A stretch of DNA of 64,000 nt, taken from positions 1 through 64,000 of the forward strand of contig JAFDHF010000002.1 in the NCBI GenBank assembly GCA_019308905.1, written 5' to 3'. A program made the position numbers and the translations under genes. Every line of letters begins with the position of its first letter. Position 1 is the first letter of the stretch. Below the pieces are notes generated by a model. That model was not told where the DNA came from and made no database searches. It saw only the letters and a list, made by a program, of their open reading frames with translations. Of this stretch, positions 44,515 through 52,096 are shown one piece after another. The stretch comes from Deltaproteobacteria bacterium. GTDB taxonomy: Bacteria; Desulfobacterota; BSN033; WVXP01.

Positions 44515-44543
44515 TTGACAGCCTACCGAATTCCCTGTACCCT
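44515..44543 (+). promoter_or_regulatory. Probable promoter of rpiA
   Basis: A perfect TTGACA (44515-44520), a 17-bp spacer and a weak TACCCT (44538-44543) lie 33 bp before the start codon, immediately after repeat copy E. Confidence 0.4.
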
Positions 44544-44576
44544 GAAGGGTAATTTCCGAAGGAGGAGGCTTCTTTC

Positions 44577-45272
44577 GTGACCGATCCGGCAGGGCAGGCA
44601 AAACGGCTTTCCGGGGCGGAAGCCGCCCGGCTCGTCAAGGAGGGGGCCGTCGTCGGCCTTGGGACAGGTTCGACAGCCTCCCATGCCATCCAAGAGCTCG
44701 GCCGTCGAATCCGCGAGGAGGGCTTGCATCTGGTGGGGATTCCAACTTCCTACCAGGCTGCGGATCTCGCTCGGCGCAACGGAATTATCCTGCAGACCCT
44801 CGACGATGTGGACAGAGTCGACATCGCAATCGATGGAGCCGACGAGGTGGATCCCCATAAGAACCTGATCAAAGGAGGGGGCGCGGCCCACACAAGGGAG
44901 AAGGTCATCGATTCGCTGGCCGACCTCCTCGTGATAGTGGTGGACGATTCCAAGCTCGTCGGCAGGCTCGGTGAAAAATCACCTATCCCGCTGGAAGTCA
45001 TCCCCATGGCCGTGGTGCCGGTGATGCGCCGCCTCGAAGCCATGGGCGGGCAACCTGCTGTCAGGATCGCCGTGGAAAAGGACGGTCCCGTCGTGACCGA
45101 CCAGGGAAACCTAGTGATCGATGTTCGATTCCCCATGATAGAGGATCCCGAGACCCTGGAGTCGGCTCTCAATGACATCCCCGGGGTGGTCGAAAACGGC
45201 CTATTTATCGGGCTGGCCGACCTTGTCATAGTGGGGGACAGGCGTGACGGTACGATCAGGAGGATCGAGTAG
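44577..45272 (+). CDS. rpiA: Ribose-5-phosphate isomerase A
   Basis: This 231-residue enzyme interconverts ribose 5-phosphate and ribulose 5-phosphate in the pentose phosphate pathway. Signature loops are [29 protein letters not shown] (catalytic Asp and Lys) and [12 protein letters not shown]. The start is a GTG with a perfect GGAGGAGG nine bases upstream. It seems to be a single-gene transcript before the homocysteine leader. Confidence 0.96.
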   Translation: MTDPAGQAKRLSGAEAARLVKEGAVVGLGTGSTASHAIQELGRRIREEGLHLVGIPTSYQAADLARRNGIILQTLDDVDRVDIAIDGADEVDPHKNLIKGGGAAHTREKVIDSLADLLVIVVDDSKLVGRLGEKSPIPLEVIPMAVVPVMRRLEAMGGQPAVRIAVEKDGPVVTDQGNLVIDVRFPMIEDPETLESALNDIPGVVENGLFIGLADLVIVGDRRDGTIRRIE

Positions 45273-45355
45273 AGTGGACCGCACGACGCCGTGCTCACCG
45301 AGCCCGGGAAACACGGAGAGTCCGTGGAAAAAACTCGGAAGTCTGGAGAAAAGAC

Positions 45356-45384
45356 TTGACAACCGGTATCCTATCATGTTAGAA
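45356..45384 (+). promoter_or_regulatory. Probable promoter of the homocysteine gene leader
   Basis: A perfect TTGACA (45356-45361), a 17-bp spacer and TTAGAA (45379-45384, preceded by TG) form a good promoter, with the start expected near 45391. The next long gene begins 513 bp after the -10 box, so the mRNA would carry a leader of about 500 bases. Confidence 0.5.
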
Positions 45385-45420
45385 GCGTTTCTCTCCTTTT
45401 GGTTGCAGGGAGGTGGAGAG

Positions 45421-45525
45421 ATGGACATGGACATGCAGGACCCGGGCAGCATGCGGTACGGCCACGGAAGTAGCCGTTCTGGTCTCGGGGGAAGAGGTCC
45501 CGGGAGAGAGACCGACTCCGGATGA
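45421..45525 (+). CDS. Putative Met-rich leader peptide (34 residues) upstream of the homocysteine genes
   Basis: This short frame starts ATG at 45421, five bases after GGAGGTG, one of the best ribosome sites in the window. It begins MDMDMQDPGSM, with four Met in 11 codons, then turns Gly/Arg/Ser-rich (RSGLGGRGPGRE). The stop is 15 bases before a perfect hairpin. TCTCTCC (about 45389) could pair with GGAGAGA over the start region. The layout resembles an attenuation leader sensing Met-tRNA, placed before genes for homocysteine, the Met precursor. It may also be chance; no homologues could be checked. Confidence 0.4.
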   Translation: MDMDMQDPGSMRYGHGSSRSGLGGRGPGRETDSG

Positions 45526-45540
45526 TCTGACTCTTTGATG

Positions 45541-45558
45541 CGCCTTTCCAGAAAGGCG
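45541..45558 (+). terminator. Hairpin after the leader peptide (possible attenuator)
   Basis: CGCCTTT and AAAGGCG form a perfect 7-bp stem with a CCAG tetraloop, followed by a partly U-rich TCTTGATCTTT. It is 15 bases after the leader-peptide stop. Confidence 0.4.
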
Positions 45559-45759
45559 GCTCTTGATCTTTCCGGAATATTCAGCCCCACCTTCGGAAAT
45601 CTTCCCAGAGCCCGAATGGGTCTCCTCAAGCAAGACCGCTCCAGCCCAGGATCCCGTAAATTCCACGGAACCTTTTGAAGCCGAACTACACCCGCAGACC
45701 TCTGATCCGCGCGGCACGCGACGGAGGAGGACGGGGTACGGCCGTGGGGAAGGCAGGTG

Positions 45760-45864
45760 ATGGTCATGATATGGATCATGGAGATCCCCCTGGTGGGGGG
45801 AAATGGGAAGTTCCTTCCGGTATTGAGGCCGGAATCGGTCCGGTCAATAACCAGAGATCCGTAG
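45760..45864 (+). CDS. Second short Met-rich frame (34 residues) in the homocysteine leader
   Basis: ATG at 45760 is preceded by GGGGAAGGCAGGTG. The peptide begins MVMIWIME, with three Met in seven codons, and ends 32 bp before hcyBio. It is the same length as the upstream Met-rich frame. No family is recognised, and coding is unproven. The 300 bp between the two short frames hold no other feature I can support. Confidence 0.22.
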   Translation: MVMIWIMEIPLVGGNGKFLPVLRPESVRSITRDP

Positions 45865-45896
45865 CAAAGAAGGCTCTGCCTTTTAGGAGGAGATAG

Positions 45897-47114
45897 ATGA
45901 AAACAGTCGAGCAGATCAATGAGAAGATCAAGAAGGGAAAGGCTCTCGTCCTCACTGCCGAGGAGGTGATCGATTTTGTCGCCAAGAAGGGCACAAAGCG
46001 GGCGGCGGAAGAGGTCGATGTCGTTACGACCGGTACTTTCGGTCCCATGTGTTCATCGGGTGCCTATTTCAATGTCGGTCACACCAAACCCAGAATCAAG
46101 ATCGGTGGGGGAAAAGCCTATCTTAACGGCGTACCCCTTTACACGGGTTTTGCCGCTGTGGATATCCTCATGGGTGCCACCGCCATGGCCGAGGATGACC
46201 CGAGAAACGCCGTCTTCCCCGGAGAGTTCGCCTATGGGGGAGGCTACGTAATAGAAGAACTGGTGGCAGGCAAGGAGGTCCACCTTACCGTTACGGCTTA
46301 CGGGACAGACTGTTACCCGAGGAAGAAACTCGATACCCGTATCAGCCTCAAGGACATGAACGAGGCCGTCCTGTTCAACCCCAGAAACTGCTATCAGAAC
46401 TACAACGTTGCGGTCAATCTCTCGGACCGTGCCATCTACACATACATGGGAGTTCTTCAGCCCCGCCTTGGCAACGCCAACTACTGCAGTGCGGGCCAGC
46501 TCAGCCCCCTGCTCTGTGATCCTCTCTATCGGACGATAGGCGTGGGAACAAGGATATTTCTAGGCGGAGGGACGGGCTACGTTGTCTGGAACGGCACTCA
46601 ACACAACCCCTGTGTGCCCAGGACGGATCTCGGAGTTCCCAGGGTACCGGCCGGAACCATTGCCGTGCTCGGCGACTTGAAGCAGATGAGCCCAAGGTGG
46701 TTGCGGGGTACCTCCTTCAGGGGTTATGGGGTGACCCTCACCGTCGGGATCGGCGTGCCGATCCCCGTCTTGGATGAGGATGTACTCGTCCACGCTGCGG
46801 TCAGGGATGACGAGATTCTGGCCCAGATCGTAGACTACAGCCAATCCTATCCCCGGAGGGAACCGGAATCCCTGGGAGAGGTCAGCTACGCCCAACTTAA
46901 GAGCGGCGAAATCTCTGTCAGGGGAAGACAGGTCCCCACCGCCAGCCTCTCGAGCTATGCCCGGGCCAGGGAGATCGCCCAAATCCTGAAGGACTGGATC
47001 CAGAGAGGAGAATTCCTTCTGGCAGAGTGTGTCCAGAGGCTTCCCTCGGCAGACTCGGGGATCGTCTTCAAGGGACTTCAGGAAAAGCCTTTCAGAGTCA
47101 AAAAGACCGCTTGA
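45897..47114 (+). CDS. HcyBio (DUF39/COG1900) homocysteine biosynthesis protein
   Basis: This 405-residue member of the family works with a NIL/ferredoxin protein in methanogens and Desulfovibrio to make homocysteine from aspartate semialdehyde and a sulfur source. Two Cys in conserved settings are seen: GTFGPMCSSGAYF (Cys52) and AYGTDCYPRKK (Cys139). These appear to match the two Cys reported essential in the Methanosarcina protein; I match them by eye. A Gly-rich loop (FLGGGTGYVVWNGTQH) lies in the middle. ATG with a perfect TAGGAGGAGA site. The NIL-ferredoxin partner follows 90 bp later. Confidence 0.92.
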   Translation: MKTVEQINEKIKKGKALVLTAEEVIDFVAKKGTKRAAEEVDVVTTGTFGPMCSSGAYFNVGHTKPRIKIGGGKAYLNGVPLYTGFAAVDILMGATAMAEDDPRNAVFPGEFAYGGGYVIEELVAGKEVHLTVTAYGTDCYPRKKLDTRISLKDMNEAVLFNPRNCYQNYNVAVNLSDRAIYTYMGVLQPRLGNANYCSAGQLSPLLCDPLYRTIGVGTRIFLGGGTGYVVWNGTQHNPCVPRTDLGVPRVPAGTIAVLGDLKQMSPRWLRGTSFRGYGVTLTVGIGVPIPVLDEDVLVHAAVRDDEILAQIVDYSQSYPRREPESLGEVSYAQLKSGEISVRGRQVPTASLSSYARAREIAQILKDWIQRGEFLLAECVQRLPSADSGIVFKGLQEKPFRVKKTA

Positions 47115-47203
47115 TCCACTCGGTGGATCCGAGCTCGAGGCTGCTGCTCGGGGAGTTCAGACTCCCAAGAATGTGCGGATCCACCAGAAGGGAGGATTTT
47201 CTC

Positions 47204-47611
47204 ATGACAACGACAAAGGTGACACTCAGGTTTCCACCCCACCTCACCGATCAACCAGTCACGTACAAACTGATCAAGGAACACGATCTCATGGTCAATA
47301 TCCTCCGGGGTCACATCACGCCCAAGGAGGAAGGCATGCTGGTCCTCGAATTGACAGGAACCAAGAAACAGCTCGACAGTGGAATGGAGTATCTCGCCAA
47401 CCTCGGAGTTGAGACAAAGCTGCTGTCCAAGGACGTGAAATGGTTGAAAGACCGGTGCACCCACTGTACCGCATGCACATCCCTCTGTCCCACCCATGCC
47501 CTGTCGGTCGACAGGGATACCATGCTGGTGAGCTTTGACAAGGCAAAGTGCATCGCCTGCGAGATGTGTGTCACCGTCTGTCCCTACAAAGCCATGGAGG
47601 TCCAATTCTAG
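47204..47611 (+). CDS. NIL domain plus 2x[4Fe-4S] ferredoxin, partner of HcyBio
   Basis: This 135-residue protein has an N-terminal NIL domain (about residues 5-75, the fold at the end of MetN-type ATPases). A two-cluster ferredoxin follows, with CTHCTACTSLCP and CIACEMCVTVCP. Paired with HcyBio it makes up the O-acetylhomoserine-independent homocysteine pathway, probably reducing a persulfide or thiol intermediate. The ATG at 47204 follows GGGAGG by eight bases; longer in-frame starts lie inside the preceding gene. Confidence 0.92.
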   Translation: MTTTKVTLRFPPHLTDQPVTYKLIKEHDLMVNILRGHITPKEEGMLVLELTGTKKQLDSGMEYLANLGVETKLLSKDVKWLKDRCTHCTACTSLCPTHALSVDRDTMLVSFDKAKCIACEMCVTVCPYKAMEVQF

Positions 47612-47719
47612 GACTCAGCAGGATCAACGGAACGGCCGAAGCGTGGATGCCATTGCCCCGTTATGGTAAAATAGACGATCGAGGGGCCGTAGACAGCACA
47701 ACCGAGGCGGGCAGACAGG

Positions 47720-48937
47720 ATGAGAACCGTCTATCTCGATCACAGCGCAACCACCCCCATAAGGCCGGAGGTTGTCGAAGCGATGCATCCCTATTTCATG
47801 GATATCTATGGAAATCCGTCGAGCATCCATGCCTTCGGCCGGGAAGCCAGAAAGGCTCTTGAGGACTCCCGGGAGCAGGTGGCGGCAATACTCGGGGCAT
47901 CACCCGAGGAGATCGTATTCACCAGCGGCGGGACAGAGGCTACAAACCTCGCCATCAAGGGTGCTGTCCGGGCTCATGGGAAGCCGGGAAGCCGCATCAT
48001 CACCTCCTCTATCGAGCACCATGCCACACTCCACACGTGCCGCTACCTGGAACGGAACGGCTTCGAGGTGGTCTACCTTCCGGTGGACAGGTATGGAAAG
48101 GTGAATCCCTCTGATGTGGAGGAGGCCATCACCGAAAGGACGGTCCTTATCTCCATCATGCACGCGAACAATGAGGTGGGGACAATCGAACCCATCGAAG
48201 AAATAGGGGATATCGCTCGTTCCAGGGGGGTTCCTTTCCATGCAGATGCCGTTCAATCGGTGGGAAAGATTCCTGTAAGAGTGGATAAGCTGAAGGTGGA
48301 TTTTCTTTCCCTCTCCGGGCACAAGATCTATGGCCCTAAAGGCATTGGTGCTCTCTATGCCAGAAGGGGGGTTCCCTTTGAACCCCTCTTCCAGGGGGGG
48401 CACCACGAATCGAACCGGAGGCCGGGAACCGAAAACGTCCCGGCCATCGTGGGGCTGGCCAGGGCCATGGAGCTGGCAGAGGCGGAGATGAGCGTGGTTT
48501 CTCGCCGGGAGAGGAATCTCGTGGCTTTTCTTTGGGATGCCATCCAGACCAGAATAGAAGAGGTCCACCTGAACGGCCACCCCTTTGACCGCGTCCCTCC
48601 CATTCTGAACGTCTCCTTCGATTTCGTGGATGGAGAGTCCGTAATCCTCAACCTCGACCTCAAGGGGATCGCGGCTTCCACCGGATCGGCCTGCACATCG
48701 GGGGCCGTGGAGCCCTCCCACGTTCTTCTTGCCATGGGGATTCCACGGAGCCGCGCGCAAGGGGCGGTGCGGTTCTCTCTCGGAAGGGAGACGACCCAGG
48801 AGGACCTGGACTACACCGTCGAGGTCCTGGTGGAAACCGTCACCCGGCTCCGGTCCATGTCTCCGGCATACGCCGATCGCAAAAGAGGGAGGAAGAGGCA
48901 TACCGGGTCTTTCCCGCTGACTTCTCTGAAGGGCTAG
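47720..48937 (+). CDS. Cysteine desulfurase (NifS/IscS-like)
   Basis: This 405-residue PLP enzyme turns cysteine into alanine and a protein persulfide. PLP binding is seen in FTSGGTEATNLAIKG, HADAVQSVGKIPV and the Schiff-base Lys of SLSGHKIYGPKG. The active Cys is in STGSACTSGAVEPSHVL. It lies just ahead of mnmA and larE, both sulfur users, and behind the homocysteine pair. An extended -10 (TGGTAAAAT near 47664) lies about 50 bp upstream. A scaffold gene (iscU) is not adjacent, so it may serve tRNA thiolation more than Fe-S assembly. Confidence 0.94.
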   Translation: MRTVYLDHSATTPIRPEVVEAMHPYFMDIYGNPSSIHAFGREARKALEDSREQVAAILGASPEEIVFTSGGTEATNLAIKGAVRAHGKPGSRIITSSIEHHATLHTCRYLERNGFEVVYLPVDRYGKVNPSDVEEAITERTVLISIMHANNEVGTIEPIEEIGDIARSRGVPFHADAVQSVGKIPVRVDKLKVDFLSLSGHKIYGPKGIGALYARRGVPFEPLFQGGHHESNRRPGTENVPAIVGLARAMELAEAEMSVVSRRERNLVAFLWDAIQTRIEEVHLNGHPFDRVPPILNVSFDFVDGESVILNLDLKGIAASTGSACTSGAVEPSHVLLAMGIPRSRAQGAVRFSLGRETTQEDLDYTVEVLVETVTRLRSMSPAYADRKRGRKRHTGSFPLTSLKG

Positions 48938-49116
48938 CTCGGGACCGCACCATTGCTCGAATAGGGCGCTCATCCGATGCTCCAAAGGAGGAACCGCCCG
49001 GTTTGGAGGCCACTACCATTGTTCAGAGAACGGCCACTGCTGCTTTCAGCGGGGAGCAGTCATCCGAATTTGTTCGGCCATCCCCGAATAGTCTGGAGCC
49101 TGGAGGGCCGGCCCGG

Positions 49117-50214
49117 ATGGAGGATCAAAACAGAGCGGTTGTGGCTATGAGCGGCGGCGTGGACAGCACGGTGGCGGCCTACCTCATGCTCCGGCAGGGT
49201 TACGAGGTGATAGGCCTGACCATGTGCATCCGCGACATGGATGATTTGGAGGGGCACGAACAGGACCGTCCCCGTTGCTGCGGTCTCAGGGACGTGGAAG
49301 ACGCCAGAAGAGCGGCCCAAAGCCTCGGAATCCCCTTCTACGTTGTAAACCTGAAGAAGGAGTTCAACGATCTCGTTGTGGAGTACTTCTGCAAGGAGTA
49401 CCTCGATGGCAAGACTCCGAATCCCTGTATTGTCTGCAATGAGAAGCTCAAGTTCGGCAGGCTGTGGGAGAAGGCGCGGGCTCTGGAGGCCGGCGCCATC
49501 GTTACGGGCCATTACGCGCGGGTCGACTACGACGAGGAGAGAGGCAGGTATTTGCTCAAGAAAGGGGTGGACCCTAAGAAGGATCAATCCTACGTGCTTT
49601 TCTCCCTATCCCAGTATCAGCTCTCCCGGGTCCGTCTTCCCCTGGGAAGACACCACAAGGACTGGGTGAGACAAACGGCCAGGGAAGCGGGGATGAGGAT
49701 CTCCGAGAAGGCCGACAGCCAGGAGATCTGCTTTGTTCGCCGGGGGGATTACAGGAACTTTCTCCAGAGGCGGCTCGGGAGGAGCGGGGAGTCCGGCTCC
49801 ATCGTCGACACGGAGGGGCGCGTATTGGGAACCCACAACGGTATCTACGGCTTCACCATCGGGCAGCGGAGGGGGCTGGGAGTCTCGACAGGCCGCCCCC
49901 TCTATGTCGTCCATATCGACAAGACCTCCAACACCGTCACCGTAGGGGGAGAGACGGAAACCTTTCAGGACCGGTGTGTGGCATCTCGAGTCAACTGGAT
50001 CGCCCTGGAGTCCCTCACCCGTTCCGAGACCGTGGAGGCCAGGATCCGGTACAACCACCCGGGTGCAGAGGCGACAATCGAACCCCTCGAAGACGACAGG
50101 GTACTGGTTCGATTCAGGAGGCCCCAGAAGGCGGTCACTCCGGGACAGGCCGTGGTCTTCTATCAGGGGGACGTAGTTCTGGGCGGAGGCTGGATAGAGG
50201 GGGAAGAACGGTGA
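49117..50214 (+). CDS. mnmA: tRNA-uridine 2-sulfurtransferase MnmA
   Basis: This enzyme of about 365 residues puts sulfur on U34 of Lys, Glu and Gln tRNAs. The PP-loop is AMSGGVDSTVAAYL. Further motifs are CCGLRDVEDARRAA, TPNPCIVCNEKLKFG, GHYARVDY and SQEICFV, with Cys residues at the two catalytic positions. The ATG at 49117 is preferred, with GGAGGG nine bases before it and the conserved start right after. An in-frame TTG at 49003 would add 38 unmatched residues. It overlaps larE by GTGA. A DnaK-like relay is not visible, so sulfur likely comes from the adjacent desulfurase. Confidence 0.95.
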   Translation: MEDQNRAVVAMSGGVDSTVAAYLMLRQGYEVIGLTMCIRDMDDLEGHEQDRPRCCGLRDVEDARRAAQSLGIPFYVVNLKKEFNDLVVEYFCKEYLDGKTPNPCIVCNEKLKFGRLWEKARALEAGAIVTGHYARVDYDEERGRYLLKKGVDPKKDQSYVLFSLSQYQLSRVRLPLGRHHKDWVRQTAREAGMRISEKADSQEICFVRRGDYRNFLQRRLGRSGESGSIVDTEGRVLGTHNGIYGFTIGQRRGLGVSTGRPLYVVHIDKTSNTVTVGGETETFQDRCVASRVNWIALESLTRSETVEARIRYNHPGAEATIEPLEDDRVLVRFRRPQKAVTPGQAVVFYQGDVVLGGGWIEGEER

Positions 50215-51065
50215 GCGGACTCGGCTCCGATCGAGCCCAGGAGGAGAAGCTCAAGCGCCTGCAGGAGATACTCCGCTCCATGGGCTCCCTTCTGGTTGCT
50301 TTCTCGGGAGGAGTCGACAGCACGTTTCTGCTGGCAGTGGCCGAGGACGTTCTTCCCAAGAAGGCGCTCCTTGCCGTCACCGGCCTTTCACCGACTTTTC
50401 CCGACCGGGAGCTTGCCGAGGCGAAAAGGCTTGCCGCTCTTCTCGGTGTGGAACACATCCTCATTCCTACGGGGGAGATGGAGATTCCCGAGTTTCGGTC
50501 CAATCCGGCGGATCGGTGCTATTACTGCAAGAGGGATCTCTTCTCCCGCCTGAGAGAGACCGCCGACAAAAGGGGAATCCCTTGGCTGGTGGAGGGATCG
50601 ACCCTCGACGATGTCTCCGACCACAGACCCGGAAGAAAAGCAGCAAAGGAGCTCCAGGTCCGGAGCCCTCTGGAGGAAGCCGAGTTGACAAAGGCAGAGA
50701 TTCGATCCCTCTCGAAAAACATGGGCCTGCCCACCTGGGACAAGCCGTCCTTCGCATGCCTCTCTTCCCGTTTTCCCTACGGTGATCCCATCACTGAGAA
50801 GGGCTTGAAAATGGTCGATCGTGCCGAACAACTGCTTCTCGACCTCGGCTTCAGACAGGTCCGGGTCAGGCTTCACGGCTCGATGGGTCGAATCGAGATC
50901 CCGGGCACCGAAATCTCCCGATTTCTGGAACCGAAACTGAGAGAGAGAGTCACTCGGGGCTTGAAAGAGATGGGCTTTACCTATGTGGCCCTGGATCTGG
51001 AGGGCTACCGGTCCGGGAGTATGAACGAACCCCTGCACCTTCCCGGGGATGTCAAACCCGGATAA
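50211..51065 (+). CDS. larE: LarE-type ATP-dependent sacrificial sulfur transferase
   Basis: This 284-residue PP-loop enzyme (AFSGGVDSTFLLAVAE) gives its own Cys sulfur to build the nickel-pincer cofactor in characterised members. Further motifs are RCYYCKRDLFSRL, EGSTLDDVSDHRPGRKA and PSFACLSSRFPYGD, where the Cys fits the sacrificial position. A GTG start overlaps mnmA. LarB, LarC and LarA are not in the window, so the acceptor could be a different cofactor. Linkage to mnmA and a desulfurase may mean persulfide recycling in place of self-sacrifice, as seen for cluster-type LarE; that is inference. Confidence 0.88.
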   Translation: MSGLGSDRAQEEKLKRLQEILRSMGSLLVAFSGGVDSTFLLAVAEDVLPKKALLAVTGLSPTFPDRELAEAKRLAALLGVEHILIPTGEMEIPEFRSNPADRCYYCKRDLFSRLRETADKRGIPWLVEGSTLDDVSDHRPGRKAAKELQVRSPLEEAELTKAEIRSLSKNMGLPTWDKPSFACLSSRFPYGDPITEKGLKMVDRAEQLLLDLGFRQVRVRLHGSMGRIEIPGTEISRFLEPKLRERVTRGLKEMGFTYVALDLEGYRSGSMNEPLHLPGDVKPG

Positions 51066-51112
51066 GCCGTCTTCTGGTTAACATTTCTAAAGAAAGATCC
51101 GATCTAATTGTT

Positions 51113-51979
51113 ATGGTGAGAAACAGGATCAGGGGATCTTTTTTTGTTGTCTGTGCCCTTCTCCTTCTGTTAGGGCCTCCAGACGGTTTGGGCGCCTCAA
51201 GGGAAACAGGCGGTCCTTCGCCCCGGGTCCTGGTCAAGGCCAAGGACGACCTTTTGACCTTGAAGGCCACGGATGCGCCTCTGATAGAGGTCTTGACCCG
51301 GATCGTCAACGAGACCGGTATCCGCATCACTCTTCATGGCGAACCCGACGATGTGCTGACCGCCGATTTCTCCGACCTTCCCCTGGACAAGGGGTTGAGG
51401 CGATTGCTCAAGGACTGGGACTACGTTCTCATCTACGACCAAGCAGAGGGAAGGCACGAATCCCCGAGGATCAGAGAAGTGATCATCTACCCCGGGAGAG
51501 GCGGGAGCATGAAGGAGGGATTGGAGTCGAGGGTGATCACCCCTGAGGAACGCCCTGCTGAAGAGCACGGCGGAACATCCTTCGACTCCATGGTCAAGAA
51601 GCTGAAGCACAAAGACCCTGCTGTTCGGGCCGAGGCCGTGGACAGCCTGCTGGATTCTGAGGATAGGCGCGCGCTTTCCCACCTGGCCCGTGCTCTCCTG
51701 AACGACGAATCCCCCGAGGTGAGGGAGAGTGCGGCCGAGGCACTGGGAGAGCTGGGGGAGAAAAAATCCGTCAACTCTCTTGCACGAGCTCTCCATGACA
51801 GGGACGCAGGTGTGAGGGAGACCGCCGTGGATGCCCTCGCAGAGATAGGCGGCCCGGAGGCCGTCAAAGCCCTGAAGGTTGCCCTGGGGGACGAGAACGA
51901 GGATGTGAGGGAGGCGGCAGCAGAAGCACTCGAGGAGTTGACCGGAGAGGGCTCCGGTCTCGAGTCCGTGGGCCAGTAG
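51113..51979 (+). CDS. Exported STN-like and HEAT-repeat protein
   Basis: This 288-residue protein has an N-terminal signal (GSFFVVCALLLLLGPPDGLGA). A segment around residues 40-110 (LTLKATDAPLIEVLTRIVNETG, DLPLDKGLRRLLKDWDYVLIYD) resembles secretin/TonB N-terminal (STN) domains. Four PBS/HEAT-like repeats follow (about 160-280; each like VRESAAEALGELGEKKSV). It is probably a periplasmic protein-protein scaffold. No ribosome site of note precedes the ATG. It is 47 bp after larE and the last plus-strand gene before the dcw cluster. Confidence 0.8.
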   Translation: MVRNRIRGSFFVVCALLLLLGPPDGLGASRETGGPSPRVLVKAKDDLLTLKATDAPLIEVLTRIVNETGIRITLHGEPDDVLTADFSDLPLDKGLRRLLKDWDYVLIYDQAEGRHESPRIREVIIYPGRGGSMKEGLESRVITPEERPAEEHGGTSFDSMVKKLKHKDPAVRAEAVDSLLDSEDRRALSHLARALLNDESPEVRESAAEALGELGEKKSVNSLARALHDRDAGVRETAVDALAEIGGPEAVKALKVALGDENEDVREAAAEALEELTGEGSGLESVGQ

Positions 51980-52096
51980 TCCAGATCCCCCTCCGATGAT
52001 CCTGGAAACCGGGGTGGCAGGAGATCCAGAGATCGGCGGGATTGACCGTGCCATTCCGGCAGGAGGACTGAAGCCCAAGCCGTGGAGGGAGCGAAC

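Noticed and set aside
45563-45760. A 65-codon frame between the two Met-rich short frames
   Set aside because: Pro/Ser/Arg-rich composition, no ribosome site and no recognisable motif.
45390-45896. SAM or SAH riboswitch before the homocysteine genes
   Set aside because: I looked for SAM-I, SAM-II and SAH core sequences and saw none. A covariance-model search would be needed to exclude a distant form.
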